Shown: positions 27,763 to 37,684 of the stretch, one piece after another | How positions within the stretch are numbered: position 1 is the first letter of the stretch | Layout of the letters: every line of letters begins with the position of its first letter | Assembly: GCF_029193885.1 (NCBI RefSeq) | Contig: NZ_JARFVB010000003.1 | Span: 1-64,000 of the forward strand | Reading direction: 5' to 3' | DNA: 64,000 nt | Origin: Flagellimonas yonaguniensis | GTDB lineage: Bacteria > Bacteroidota > Bacteroidia > Flavobacteriales > Flavobacteriaceae | Translations under genes and position numbers: made by a program | The notes under the pieces: model-generated | Database searches by the model: none | The model's input: the letters and a program-made list of their open reading frames with translations, nothing else | What the model was told of the DNA's origin: nothing

Positions 27763-29039
27763 ATGTAGCTCCAAAAGACAAAAACGCTTGGCTGTGGATT
27801 CCATTTTTATATTTTACCCAGGGAATTCCCTACATTCTAGTTGTTACGGTTTCCGTGATCATGTACAAACGCTTGGGCATTGGAAATGCGGAAATAGGCT
27901 TGTACACCAGTTGGCTCTATCTTCCTTGGGTAATTAAGCCCTTGTGGAGTCCTATTGTGGACCTCAATGGCACCAAGAGAAAATGGTTTTTGGGCATGCA
28001 ATTGATTATCTCACTGGCATTTTTGGGTATTGGACTCTTCTTGCCATCAAATTCATTTTTTACCATCACGTTGGCATTTTTTTGGATGGCCGCATTCGCC
28101 TCGGCAACCAACGACATTGCATCCGATGGTTATTACATGATTGGTCTAACACAGAAAAAGCAATCATTCTTCATTGGATTGCGAAGCACATTTTACCGAT
28201 TGGCCATGGTTACCGGACAAGGTCTCTTGGTAATTTTCGCAGGTTTTTTGGAGAATCAGTACGGGGACAATACCAAAGCGTGGTCCATTACCATGATCAG
28301 TGCAGCGGTTTTAATGATCGCCCTCACTATTTCCAACTTTTTTACAGCACCGAAATTCGAAGAAACCACGACCGAACCCAAAGAAAAGCCAGCAGGATTC
28401 TTTGAGGTCTTTGCCACTTTTTTCAAAAAGCTTCAAATCGGAGCGGCACTTTTGTTCATCTTGACCTATCGGTTAGGGGAATCACAATTGGTTAAAATGG
28501 CTTCTCCTTTCCTACTCGATGAATTGGAAGTTGGCGGACTGGCTTATTCCACAGAAGCTGTAGGTACCATCTATGGTACGGTCGGCATCATTATGTTATC
28601 CCTTGGAGGCATACTCGGAGGAATTCTAATTTCCCGCGATGGCCTTAAAAAGTGGATGTTGCCCATGTTACTCGCACTAAACCTGCCCAACGCACTTTAT
28701 GCACTCTTGGCGATAACGCAAACCACCAGCATATATGCCGTGGTCGGTACCGTGGTGCTCGAACAGTTTGGTTATGGCTTTGGTTTTGCCGCCTTTATGA
28801 TGTACCTCATTTACGTGGCCGAAGGTGCTTCCAAAACATCCCATTACGCCATAGCCACAGGTTTTATGGCTTTGGGCATGATGTTGCCAGGTATGCTGAG
28901 CGGCTACATTCAAGAATGGTTGGGCTATGATGGCTTCTTTATATGGGTGGTAATTGCTGCCTTTCCCGCATTTTTGGTGCTTCGATACTTAAAATACCCT
29001 GAAGATTACGGTAAAAAAACAGCAACATCCAATGACTAA
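27759..29039 (+). CDS. AmpG-like MFS permease
   Basis: 426 residues, strongly hydrophobic with the twelve-helix MFS pattern. N-terminal WIPFLYFTQGIPYILV and LYTSWLYLPWVIKPLWSPIVD match AmpG-type muropeptide permeases, which carry GlcNAc-anhydroMurNAc (peptides) into the cytosol. It overlaps both neighbours, the GNAT gene by four and nagZ by eight bases. Being followed by nagZ and anmK, the two enzymes that process AmpG cargo, is strong context support. Confidence 0.88.
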   Translation: MNVAPKDKNAWLWIPFLYFTQGIPYILVVTVSVIMYKRLGIGNAEIGLYTSWLYLPWVIKPLWSPIVDLNGTKRKWFLGMQLIISLAFLGIGLFLPSNSFFTITLAFFWMAAFASATNDIASDGYYMIGLTQKKQSFFIGLRSTFYRLAMVTGQGLLVIFAGFLENQYGDNTKAWSITMISAAVLMIALTISNFFTAPKFEETTTEPKEKPAGFFEVFATFFKKLQIGAALLFILTYRLGESQLVKMASPFLLDELEVGGLAYSTEAVGTIYGTVGIIMLSLGGILGGILISRDGLKKWMLPMLLALNLPNALYALLAITQTTSIYAVVGTVVLEQFGYGFGFAAFMMYLIYVAEGASKTSHYAIATGFMALGMMLPGMLSGYIQEWLGYDGFFIWVVIAAFPAFLVLRYLKYPEDYGKKTATSND

Positions 29040-30618
29040 GATTTCCAAAACATATACACTCCCAACTGAACCGTTGACCCTAAGAAAAAAAGTGGGGCAA
29101 CTGTTCATGCCCGCAGTTTTCATCAACGATACCGAAGAGGAGGTGCAACAAATGGAACAACTCATCAAAGACCACCATGTGGGTTCTATTTGTTTTTTCC
29201 ATAGCAGGGCCAGTGCCGCAACCAATTTTGAAGGGAAGAAAAAAATTGTGTACAATGAACAGAGCTACGACCGATTGTTGGAGCTTATTGTACGCTATCA
29301 AAAAGCGTCATCTGTGCCTCTCCTAATCGCCATTGATGCAGAATGGGGACTTGCCATGCGTATTGAAAACACTCCTCAATTCCCGTATGCCATCACTTTG
29401 GGTGCTTTGACAAACAACAACGATCTTATCCACAAAGTGGGCAAAGCCATTGGGAACGACTGCAGACAAGCAGGTATTCAATGGAACTTGGCCCCAGTGG
29501 TGGACATCAACAACAATCCAGAGAACCCCGTGATTGGTTATCGCTCGTTCGGGGATGATAGAGAGAGCGTCCTTGATAAAGCCGAAGCATTCTTAAAAGG
29601 AATGACGGATAGTGGCACCCTGAACTCCATCAAGCATTTTCCAGGGCATGGCGATACGACAACGGATTCCCACTTGGGATTGCCCATCATAGACAAATCG
29701 TTGGAGGAGCTCATGGAAAATGAACTATACCCATTCAAAAAAATGATTGAATCCGGTGTGGATTCTGTAATGGTGGGCCATTTGTCACTGCCCCAATTGG
29801 ATACCGATAATCCCTCCACAACCTCATCCAAAATCATATCGGATTTATTGAGAAAACAATTGGGCTTTGATGGCGTAGTAATTTCCGATGCATTGAATAT
29901 GCATGCCGTGTCCAAAAAATTCCCTCAAAAAGGTAACTTGGAGAAAGCTGCCTTCATGGCTGGAATGGATGTCCTTTGTTTTAGTGAAAATGTGGCCGAA
30001 GGGATTGATGAAATCATGGCAAATGCCTCTGAAAATCGAATTCAAAAGAGTTTTGACAGGATTTGGGCCCTAAAACAAAAAGTATTTTCACAAGAATCCC
30101 ATTCAAATCAACAAGACCCTAACAACTATTCCAACCTAAACCGAAAAATCGCGGAATACTCCATCACAGAATTATATGGTGACACATCAGTTGTAAAAAA
30201 AATAAAATCTTCCGATTTCTTGAATGTTTCGGTAAACTCGAGTAAGGAAAACAGCTTTTCAAAGCTGTTTTCATCTCACTCAGTGGCCAACGTGGTTGAT
30301 CTAGATACTGCATTGACATCCAATAAGCAAGATATATTGTTGAGCATCTTTCCGCCAGCCGTGAAGCCCAAAAATCAATTCGGTTTTGATGACAACACCT
30401 TAGCTTCCATCCACAAGCTGATATCAGAAAAAAATGCCTTGGTCTATCTTTTTGGCAATCCGTATGTGCTTGATATTTTAAAGTTACGACCCAACTCCAA
30501 CGTTGTGCTGGTCTATCAAGATTTCACAGAATTCCAAGAGGTGGCTTTTGAGCATTTCTCTGGTCAAATCAAAGCAAAGGGCAAGCTCCCAATACAACTA
30601 AAAACCTTTCAACCATGA
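29032..30618 (+). CDS. nagZ: Family 3 beta-N-acetylhexosaminidase, NagZ type
   Basis: 528 residues. The GH3 domain has IDAEWGLAMR, the NagZ loop KHFPGHGDTTTDSH (~residues 203-216) with its catalytic His, and the nucleophile in VISDALNM (~288). NagZ removes GlcNAc from GlcNAc-anhydroMurNAc. No signal peptide is seen, fitting cytosolic action on AmpG cargo. It is longer than E. coli NagZ by a ~180-residue C-terminal domain of unclear function. It overlaps anmK by four bases. Confidence 0.92.
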   Translation: MTKISKTYTLPTEPLTLRKKVGQLFMPAVFINDTEEEVQQMEQLIKDHHVGSICFFHSRASAATNFEGKKKIVYNEQSYDRLLELIVRYQKASSVPLLIAIDAEWGLAMRIENTPQFPYAITLGALTNNNDLIHKVGKAIGNDCRQAGIQWNLAPVVDINNNPENPVIGYRSFGDDRESVLDKAEAFLKGMTDSGTLNSIKHFPGHGDTTTDSHLGLPIIDKSLEELMENELYPFKKMIESGVDSVMVGHLSLPQLDTDNPSTTSSKIISDLLRKQLGFDGVVISDALNMHAVSKKFPQKGNLEKAAFMAGMDVLCFSENVAEGIDEIMANASENRIQKSFDRIWALKQKVFSQESHSNQQDPNNYSNLNRKIAEYSITELYGDTSVVKKIKSSDFLNVSVNSSKENSFSKLFSSHSVANVVDLDTALTSNKQDILLSIFPPAVKPKNQFGFDDNTLASIHKLISEKNALVYLFGNPYVLDILKLRPNSNVVLVYQDFTEFQEVAFEHFSGQIKAKGKLPIQLKTFQP

Positions 30619-31703
30619 GTGTTTATAAAGTCTTGGGATTAATGTCCGGTACCTCCTTGGATGGTTTGGACATGGCCTATTGCCATATTTGGGAGGACGA
30701 TGGAAAATGGAATTTTTTAATCAAAAATACCACCGAAGTCGACTATTCTGATGAAATGCGGGAATATCTGAAAAACGCCATCCATCTTTCCGAAGAAGAC
30801 CATGAGCAACTACACAAAGATTATGGTATTTGGTTGGGGCAACAATCCAAATTGTTCATCGATGAATTGGACGAAGAAGTTGATTTCATTGCCAGTCACG
30901 GTCATACATCACACCATCGACCCGAAGACGGTGTCACATTTCAATTGGGGGATGGGCAATTATTGGCCAATACTGCTGACAAACAAGTAGTATGTGATTT
31001 CAGGACCAAAGATGTGTCCCTAAAGGGACAAGGAGCACCTTTGGTGCCCATTGGTGATAAGCTGTTGTTCCATGAATATGATTTTTGCCTGAATTTGGGA
31101 GGCATCAGCAATATATCTTTTGACAAAGATGGGCAACGCATTGCCTACGATATTGGATTGGCAAACATGCCTTTGAATTACATCACACATAAAATGGGAC
31201 TGGCCTATGATGAAAATGGCAAGTTGGCCCGCTCAGGAAAACTGGACCAATCGCTTTTGCAAAAATTGAACAGTTTACCCTATTATAGTTTGCCCTACCC
31301 CAAATCCACAGGGTATGAATGGTTCACTGCCGAAATTGTTCCGTTGATTGAAGCATCCAAAGCTTCCAACGAGGATTTATTACATACCTTCATCCATCAT
31401 AATTGTGAGCAGATAGCCATTGCCGCCCTCAAGCACAAAGACAATGGTAAATCCAATAGCAAACTCTTGACTACGGGAGGAGGCGCACTCAATCAATTTT
31501 TTATGGATACGCTTCAAAACAAACTAGGGTCAAGCATCAGGGTCATTGTGCCCAATAAAACGTTGATTGCCTACAAAGAGGCTTTGGTCTTTGCGTTGAT
31601 GGGCGTACTCCGATTAGAAGGAAAAACCAATGTATTGAATTCCGTTACAGGTGCCACTTCGGACTCCTGCAGCGGCGAGGTCTTTTTTCCAATCAAAGAT
31701 TAA
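30615..31703 (+). CDS. anmK: Anhydro-N-acetylmuramic acid kinase
   Basis: 362 residues with the family N-terminus LGLMSGTSLDGLD, ASHGHTSHH, and the later CLNLGGISNISF and LTTGGGALNQFF typical of this ASKHA kinase. It opens and phosphorylates anhydroMurNAc to MurNAc-6-P, the MurQ substrate encoded 13 kb away at the other edge of this locus. Its stop overlaps that of the convergent efflux gene by four bases, marking the end of the operon. Confidence 0.95.
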   Translation: MSVYKVLGLMSGTSLDGLDMAYCHIWEDDGKWNFLIKNTTEVDYSDEMREYLKNAIHLSEEDHEQLHKDYGIWLGQQSKLFIDELDEEVDFIASHGHTSHHRPEDGVTFQLGDGQLLANTADKQVVCDFRTKDVSLKGQGAPLVPIGDKLLFHEYDFCLNLGGISNISFDKDGQRIAYDIGLANMPLNYITHKMGLAYDENGKLARSGKLDQSLLQKLNSLPYYSLPYPKSTGYEWFTAEIVPLIEASKASNEDLLHTFIHHNCEQIAIAALKHKDNGKSNSKLLTTGGGALNQFFMDTLQNKLGSSIRVIVPNKTLIAYKEALVFALMGVLRLEGKTNVLNSVTGATSDSCSGEVFFPIKD

Positions 31704-32914
31704 GTCGTAACCACCCGTCTTCTTTTGGGCCTGTTCACCAATAAGAAAATAGCAAGTGCACATAGTCCGCAAATGGCCAAACCTGCAAAAAGTGGCCAAA
31801 CTGTATCTTTTACAAACTCGCCGATAAAAGTAGCAATCGGTATGGACAACAAGGTGGAAACGAAACCGTTGATAGCCGCTCCAATCCCTGCAATATGCCC
31901 AATGGGCTCCATGGCTATGGAACGGAAATTCCCCCACATGAACCCTAGACAGAAAAACTGGATGGACAAAAAGCCCACCAGCACATAAATACTCGGGTTA
32001 GGGGAATTCAAGAACAAAATGGAGTATGTCAAAGCTACCGCGCAAAACAGGATTGTAGCCATCAAGGAAAGTCTACGCATTCCAAAACGCATAACCAAAG
32101 TTCCGTTTAAAAATGTAGATAGACCTATGGAAACGGCCAGTCCCGCAAATATGTACGGGAACACCTCCTTTAAAGCATATTGGTCCTCAAAAATATGCTG
32201 GGCCGAACTTAAATAGACCAAAAATGCTCCAGTAACCAACCCCGATGTCAAGGTAAAGGCAACGGTCTCCTTATATTTCACAAATTCCTTCACTCCATCA
32301 ATGAACACATGTCCGGTAAACGGAATTTTATATTCCGGATGAAGGGTCTCCTTTTGTCTACCCCAAAACCATGCACCCACCACAAGTACAAAAAACATTT
32401 GAACATAGAATATGGCTTGCCAACCAGCAGCATCCAATATCAATTTACCTACGGCAGGGGCCACAACGGGCACTAAAATGAAAAAAGCGGTAACAAAGGA
32501 CATTATTTTGGCCATATAATCGCCCTCATACGTATCTCTAATAATGGAAATGGAGATGGTTCTTGGAGCCGAAAGCCCGATTCCTTGCAGAATCCTACCT
32601 AAGACCATGATTTCCAAATTAGGAGCATACAAACAAATGACACTTGCAATCAGAAAAATGGTAAAACCCATATAAACAACGGGCTTCCTTCCAAAACTAT
32701 CCGAAATCGGTCCAAAGAAAAGTTGTCCTACCCCCAATCCCATAAAAATCATGGTAACCAACAACTGGTGATCTCTGGAATCTGTACTTTTGATCGCTTC
32801 TCCGATATTTGAGATAGCAGGTAGAATCGCATCAATGGCCAAAGCCACAATCGACATCAAAGCGGCCATCATGGCCACAAATTCAAAGTTGGGTTTTTGA
32901 TTTAACTTTTCCAT
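31700..32914 (-). CDS. Bcr/CflA-type MFS multidrug efflux transporter
   Basis: 404 residues with twelve hydrophobic segments. MSIVALAIDAILPAISNIG and LFFGPISDSFGRKPV, then GRILQGIGLSAPRTISISIIRD, are characteristic of Bcr/CflA drug:H+ antiporters. The substrate is unknown. It is convergent with anmK and not obviously part of the sugar operon. A TAnnTTTG element lies only a few bases before the ATG. Confidence 0.88.
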   Translation of the reverse strand: MEKLNQKPNFEFVAMMAALMSIVALAIDAILPAISNIGEAIKSTDSRDHQLLVTMIFMGLGVGQLFFGPISDSFGRKPVVYMGFTIFLIASVICLYAPNLEIMVLGRILQGIGLSAPRTISISIIRDTYEGDYMAKIMSFVTAFFILVPVVAPAVGKLILDAAGWQAIFYVQMFFVLVVGAWFWGRQKETLHPEYKIPFTGHVFIDGVKEFVKYKETVAFTLTSGLVTGAFLVYLSSAQHIFEDQYALKEVFPYIFAGLAVSIGLSTFLNGTLVMRFGMRRLSLMATILFCAVALTYSILFLNSPNPSIYVLVGFLSIQFFCLGFMWGNFRSIAMEPIGHIAGIGAAINGFVSTLLSIPIATFIGEFVKDTVWPLFAGLAICGLCALAIFLLVNRPKRRRVVTT

Positions 32915-32918
32915 CAGG

Positions 32919-32926
32919 CAAAATTA
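32919..32926 (-). promoter_or_regulatory. -7 element immediately before the Bcr-type gene
   Basis: The minus strand reads TAATTTTG, fitting TAnnTTTG, and ends four bases before the ATG, which would give an almost leaderless transcript. No convincing -33 TTG was found. Confidence 0.35.
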
Positions 32927-33101
32927 GTTATACCCGTTGGATCCGTAAAGTATTTAAGAAAGGTTTAATGTTAAGGCAACACATCCAACGTTGTAGTTTA
33001 AGATGATGTGGGATTATCATGGAAATATCAACAAGAAACCAACAATGAATCATGTCAAAAAATCAAGATAATCCTATATTTAATATCAAATAAAATAAAT
33101 A

Positions 33102-34163
33102 ATGGGAAACTTAAAAGTATTGGTAGTCGGTTGCGGAAACATGGGTACTTCGCATGCACGTGCCTATCATCAGTTGGATGGATTTGACATCGTGGGATTA
33201 GTAAGCCGTGGGGAAAAAAGTAGGGAACGGTTATCAAAAGAATTGGATGATGCCCCAACTTTTCCGGATTATGCAGAAGCACTCACAACCACACAACCCG
33301 ATGTGGTTTCCATCAATACCTACCCTGACACTCATTTTGATTATGTGAAAATGGCCTTGGAGATCAATGCGCATGTCTTTGTGGAAAAACCATTGGCCCT
33401 GACCGTGGAAGAAGCGCAAACCTTGGTTGATCTTTCCATAAAACAAGGTAGAAAAATGGTAGTGGGTTATATTTTGAGGGTGCACCCGACTTGGGTAAAA
33501 TTTACCGAGATGGCCCAAACACTTGGCAAACCTTTGGTAATGCGCATGAACTTGAACCAACAAAGCTCTGGAGAACAATGGTACACCCACAAACAGTTGA
33601 TGAAATCCATGTCGCCCATTGTGGACTGTGGCGTACACTACGTGGATGTGATGTGCTCCATGACACGCTCCAAGCCCATCAGTGTTTCTGCGATTGGCGC
33701 CCACTTATCAGACGAGATAGCTTCCGATATGTATAATTATGGACAGCTTCAAGTAAGATTCGAAGATGGGTCCGTAGGCTGGTACGAAGCAGGTTGGGGG
33801 CCCATGATGAGCGAAACCGCTTTCTTTATCAAAGATGTCATTGGACCAAAAGGCTGTATCTCCATCAGCGATTTGGACAAAGGCGCATCCGAAGATATTG
33901 AAGGGCACACCAAAACAGGAAGTCTAAAATTGCACTACAGTGAACTTGGTGCAAACGGACATTTCATCAAAAAAGACGAAATGATCAGTACAGCGGATGA
34001 ACCCGACCATGATGGGCTCTGCTTATTGGAGCAGGAATACCTACTGGATGCCATAGTGAACGACCGGGACCTGACCCATCATTTGAATGATGCAGTCAAT
34101 AGTCTCAAAATCGTCCTTGCTGCTGATGAATCCGTTAAAACCGGAAAGACCATCATGTTGTAG
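33102..34163 (+). CDS. Gfo/Idh/MocA-family NAD(P)-dependent oxidoreductase
   Basis: 353 residues: Rossmann motif VGCGNMGTSHARAY at the N-terminus, then FVEKPLALTVEEA (EKP motif, ~residues 88-100) and the C-terminal substrate domain with CGVHYVDVM supplying the family Asp/His area. Such enzymes oxidise or epimerise sugars and inositols. Location after the amino-sugar locus suggests a sugar substrate but the gene is transcribed on its own. Confidence 0.88.
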   Translation: MGNLKVLVVGCGNMGTSHARAYHQLDGFDIVGLVSRGEKSRERLSKELDDAPTFPDYAEALTTTQPDVVSINTYPDTHFDYVKMALEINAHVFVEKPLALTVEEAQTLVDLSIKQGRKMVVGYILRVHPTWVKFTEMAQTLGKPLVMRMNLNQQSSGEQWYTHKQLMKSMSPIVDCGVHYVDVMCSMTRSKPISVSAIGAHLSDEIASDMYNYGQLQVRFEDGSVGWYEAGWGPMMSETAFFIKDVIGPKGCISISDLDKGASEDIEGHTKTGSLKLHYSELGANGHFIKKDEMISTADEPDHDGLCLLEQEYLLDAIVNDRDLTHHLNDAVNSLKIVLAADESVKTGKTIML

Positions 34164-34170
34164 GCAAAGT

Positions 34171-34192
34171 GTCAGGTAGCGGACAGTCGAGT
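34171..34192 (+). repeat. Degenerate REP-like repeat copy
   Basis: Starts GTCAGGTAGCGG and continues CAGTCGAG, an imperfect version of the repeat at 34224 with its right arm lost. It lies directly after the oxidoreductase stop. Confidence 0.5.
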
Positions 34193-34223
34193 GCTGTTTT
34201 AAAAAACTTTGCTAGGTTTGGTA

Positions 34224-34246
34224 TCAGGTCGAGCGCAGTCGAGACC
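34224..34246 (+). repeat. REP-like repeat, left arm of GIY-YIG cassette
   Basis: A 23-base repeat starting TCAGGTCGAGCG and ending CAGTCGAGACC. GGTC near its start can pair with GACC at its end. It is identical to 40715-40737 and inverted relative to 34577-34599. It ends nine bases before the nuclease ATG. Confidence 0.9.
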
Positions 34247-34255
34247 CACCAAATC

Positions 34256-34576
34256 ATGAACCTATACTTTGTATACATATTAAAATGTTCCGATGGGCTA
34301 ACCTATACTGGCATCACAGATAACGTGGAACGCAGGCTCTCCGAACACCAAAATGGAACAAACCAAACGGCTTTTACCTACCGAAGAAGACCAGTGAAAC
34401 TTATTTTTCAACAGGAATTCAATGATGTTTTGCAAGCCATCTATTTTGAAAAGAGAATAAAGAAATGGGGCGCCAGAAAGAAGTTTGCTCTTGCTGCGGG
34501 CGACATGGACCTATTGCAAATATTATCAGAGTGCAGAAATGCTTCTCACTACAAGTTTAATCCAAACCAAGATTAA
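34256..34576 (+). CDS. GIY-YIG nuclease (UPF0213 type)
   Basis: 106 residues forming a complete single-domain GIY-YIG nuclease: FVYILKCSDG, then YTGIT, ERRLSEH with the catalytic Arg, YRRRPVKL and the metal-binding Glu in YFEKRIKKW. The ATG at 34256 is preferred; the longer frame from 34169 would translate the upstream repeats. Inverted 23-base repeats sit 9 bases before the ATG and directly after the stop, enclosing the gene as a 376-base unit. The protein lacks DNA-targeting domains. A role in moving or cutting the repeats is an inference. Confidence 0.9.
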   Translation: MNLYFVYILKCSDGLTYTGITDNVERRLSEHQNGTNQTAFTYRRRPVKLIFQQEFNDVLQAIYFEKRIKKWGARKKFALAAGDMDLLQILSECRNASHYKFNPNQD

Positions 34577-34599
34577 GGTCTCGACTGCGCTCGACCTGA
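34577..34599 (-). repeat. REP-like repeat, inverted right arm of GIY-YIG cassette
   Basis: The exact reverse complement of 34224-34246, starting on the base after the nuclease stop codon. Confidence 0.9.
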
Positions 34600-34688
34600 C
34601 AAACCTTGATTATTGCATATTCAATTTTTCGTGATAATTGGTGCAATTTGAGGCTGCCCTTTGGCCACTCACCTTTCAACCATCTACC

Positions 34689-36230
34689 TTACAACGGAAT
34701 ATTCCCATGCTTTTTCCAAGGAGTCTGTACTTCTTTTTTCTCCAACATGGCAAATGTCTTCAATAATTTGCTACGGGTGTCTTTGGGTAGGATTACCTCA
34801 TCGATAAAGCCTCTTTTGGCAGCTCGGTATGGATTGGCAAACTTATCGGCATACTCGGCTTCCTTTTCCTTTAATTTGGCCTCTGGGTCATCGGCTGCGG
34901 CAATTTCACGTCTAAAGATGATTTCACTGGCACCCTTGGCTCCCATTACGGCAATCTCGGCACTTGGCCATGCAAAGTTGAAATCGGCCCCAATGTGCTT
35001 GGAGTTCATAACATCGTAGGCTCCACCATAGGCTTTTCGGGTAATTACGGTAACTCTTGGAACAGTGGCTTCACTCAAGGCATAAAGTAATTTGGCCCCG
35101 TGCATGATAATTCCACTCCACTCTTGATCTGTTCCAGGTAAAAATCCAGGCACATCGACCAACACCAACAACGGAATGTTGAAGGAATCACAAAAACGGG
35201 TAAATCGGGCTGCCTTTCGGGAACTTTTCACTCCCAATACCCCTGCCAAGAACATGGGCTGATTGGCAATGATTCCGATGCTTCTCCCACCCAGTCTAGC
35301 AAAACCTGTAATGATGTTTTCGGCATAATCCTTATGAATTTCATAAAATGAATCCCCATCAATAATACCATTGATCACATCATGCATATCGTAGGGCTTG
35401 TTGGGATTATCCGGCACTATACCAGATAACTCCTCTCTGGTCTCATCACCGAGATCATAAGGCAATAAAGGTGTGGTTTCCTTATTGTTCTGCGGCAAAT
35501 AGTCTAGCAACTTTCTAATATCATCCAAACAAGTGGCATCATTCGCCGAAGTCCTGTGCGCCACACCTGATTTCACGGCATGGGTACTGGCGCCTCCCAA
35601 CTCTTCAGAAGTTACCGATTCGTTGGTTACTGTTTTTACCACATTGGGCCCAGTAACGAACATATAACTGGTTTCCTCTACCATAATGATGAAATCCGTC
35701 ATGGCAGGCGAGTACACTGCTCCCCCAGCACATGGTCCCATAATAGCTGAAATTTGAGGGATTACGCCAGATGCTTGTACATTTCGATAAAAAATGTCAG
35801 CATAGCCACCCAAGGATTTCACTCCCTCCTGAATACGTGCTCCGCCAGAATCGTTGAGTCCAATCACAGGTGCTCCCACCTTCATGGCCAAATCCATGAC
35901 CTTACATATTTTTTCGGCATGGGTCTCGGACAACGCCCCTCCGAAAACAGTAAAATCTTGTGCATACACATACACCAATCTACCATTTACGGTTCCATAC
36001 CCTGTTACCACGCCATCGCCATAGTACATTTCCTTGTCCATGCCAAAATCGGTGGTTCGGTGGGTCACTAAAATGCCCATTTCCTCGAAAGAGCCCTCAT
36101 CCAAAAAGTAAAGTACCCTTTCGCGAGCTGTCAACTTTTTCTTTTGATGCTGTTTTTCAATACGCTTTTCGCCTCCGCCCAAGTGGGCTTCAGCTATTTT
36201 TTCCTGTAATGCTTTTATCTTGGGATCCAT
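34689..36230 (-). CDS. pccB: Acyl-CoA carboxylase carboxyltransferase (propionyl-CoA carboxylase beta type)
   Basis: 513 residues spanning both crotonase-like halves of the carboxyltransferase: [45 protein letters not shown], and in the second half [14 protein letters not shown] and [10 protein letters not shown]. It moves carboxyl from biotin to an acyl-CoA. The propionyl-CoA assignment rests on the methylmalonyl-CoA mutase genes close by; acetyl-CoA cannot be excluded. It is the last of three co-directional carboxylase genes (BCCP, biotin carboxylase, this one), five bases from its neighbour. Confidence 0.9.
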   Translation of the reverse strand: MDPKIKALQEKIAEAHLGGGEKRIEKQHQKKKLTARERVLYFLDEGSFEEMGILVTHRTTDFGMDKEMYYGDGVVTGYGTVNGRLVYVYAQDFTVFGGALSETHAEKICKVMDLAMKVGAPVIGLNDSGGARIQEGVKSLGGYADIFYRNVQASGVIPQISAIMGPCAGGAVYSPAMTDFIIMVEETSYMFVTGPNVVKTVTNESVTSEELGGASTHAVKSGVAHRTSANDATCLDDIRKLLDYLPQNNKETTPLLPYDLGDETREELSGIVPDNPNKPYDMHDVINGIIDGDSFYEIHKDYAENIITGFARLGGRSIGIIANQPMFLAGVLGVKSSRKAARFTRFCDSFNIPLLVLVDVPGFLPGTDQEWSGIIMHGAKLLYALSEATVPRVTVITRKAYGGAYDVMNSKHIGADFNFAWPSAEIAVMGAKGASEIIFRREIAAADDPEAKLKEKEAEYADKFANPYRAAKRGFIDEVILPKDTRSKLLKTFAMLEKKEVQTPWKKHGNIPL

Positions 36231-36235
36231 AGGAT

Positions 36236-37678
36236 TCAGTTTGAAGGTAATCTTACTATTTTTTTGTCTTCCAGAAATTGATAGAGGGCAATCATGGCCG
36301 CAACTTCTGCTTCACTGGCCGTTTGCTCCTTGATTTTTTCGGGAGAATAATACTTCTTCACAAAATGGGTGTCAAAATTCCCAGACCGGAAGGCTTCATG
36401 GGCAAACACAAAACTTCCAAAGGGCAAGGTAGTCTGTACCCCTTTCACTTTATAATTTTGAATGGCATCGAGCATCAGCTCAATGGCTTCCTCACGGGTT
36501 TTACCATAGGTAATCAGTTTGGAAAGCATGGGGTCGTAATAAATTGGGATATCCATCCCTTCCTTAAAACCATTATCCACCCGAACACCTTCGCCAGTTG
36601 GCAATTGATAAGTCTCCAAATTTCCCACACTGGGCAAGAAATCGTTCAAAGGGTCTTCAGCATATACCCGAAGCTCCACTGCATGACCATGTATGGTAAG
36701 GTCTTCCTGTTTCATGGGAAGTTCTTCGCCTCGGGCCACTTTAATCTGCAATTCCACCAAATCCACTCCTGTGATCAATTCGGTAACGGGATGCTCCACC
36801 TGGAGACGAGTGTTCATTTCCAAAAAATAGAAATTATGATCGGCATCCATCAGAAATTCGACCGTACCAGCTCCGATATAGTCACAGGATTTGGCCACTT
36901 TGCAGGCGGCAACACCCATTTCTTCACGCAATTCGGGCGTTAAAATGGAAGATGGTGCCTCTTCCACCACTTTTTGGTGGCGGCGCTGTACACTACATTC
37001 CCTTTCAAAGAAATGCAGCACACTCCCATGGGTATCGGCCATCACTTGCACCTCGATATGCCGTGGCGATGTCACATATTTCTCCACGAAAACAGAACCG
37101 TCGCCAAAGGCGGAAGTAGCCTCGCTAATGGCACGCTTCATGCCAGATTCCAAATCTTCTTCTTTTTCCACGATACGCATTCCTTTACCTCCACCACCTG
37201 CAGAGGCTTTGATCAATACGGGGTAACCAACTTCATCGGCAATTTCGTGAGCCTTGGCCACATCGGTAATGGCTTCATCAATACCCGGCACCATGGGTAT
37301 GTTGTATGCTTTAACGGCTTCCTTGGCTGCCAATTTGCTCCCCATAATCCGAATAGCCTTGGATTTTGGCCCTATAAAAGTGATTCCACTTTTCTCGACA
37401 GCTTCAGCAAAGTCGGCGTTTTCGCTTAAAAATCCATAACCTGGGTGAATACCGTCAACATTGAGCTGTTTCGCCACCTCAATGATCTTGTCTCCTTTCA
37501 GATATGATTTATTTGAAGGTGCTTCACCGATACATACCGCTTCATCGGCAAATTGTACATGTGGGGCATTTCTGTCCGCTTCCGAAAAAACGGCAACGGT
37601 CCTAATACCCATCTTTTTGACGGTCTTCATGACCCTGACCGCGATCTCGCCACGATTGGCAACCAATATTTTTTTCAT
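36236..37678 (-). CDS. Biotin carboxylase subunit of acyl-CoA carboxylase
   Basis: 480 residues, AccC-like: [32 protein letters not shown], the ATP-grasp glycine loop [14 protein letters not shown] (~158-171), FVEKYV and [14 protein letters not shown]. It carboxylates biotin on the BCCP encoded six bases upstream. It is free-standing, unlike the fused alpha subunits of many propionyl-CoA carboxylases. Confidence 0.93.
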   Translation of the reverse strand: MKKILVANRGEIAVRVMKTVKKMGIRTVAVFSEADRNAPHVQFADEAVCIGEAPSNKSYLKGDKIIEVAKQLNVDGIHPGYGFLSENADFAEAVEKSGITFIGPKSKAIRIMGSKLAAKEAVKAYNIPMVPGIDEAITDVAKAHEIADEVGYPVLIKASAGGGGKGMRIVEKEEDLESGMKRAISEATSAFGDGSVFVEKYVTSPRHIEVQVMADTHGSVLHFFERECSVQRRHQKVVEEAPSSILTPELREEMGVAACKVAKSCDYIGAGTVEFLMDADHNFYFLEMNTRLQVEHPVTELITGVDLVELQIKVARGEELPMKQEDLTIHGHAVELRVYAEDPLNDFLPSVGNLETYQLPTGEGVRVDNGFKEGMDIPIYYDPMLSKLITYGKTREEAIELMLDAIQNYKVKGVQTTLPFGSFVFAHEAFRSGNFDTHFVKKYYSPEKIKEQTASEAEVAAMIALYQFLEDKKIVRLPSN

Positions 37679-37684
37679 GGTGTT

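Noticed and set aside
34169..34255. Longer start for the GIY-YIG gene
   Set aside because: The extra residues come from the REP-like repeats; the nuclease fold starts at 34256.
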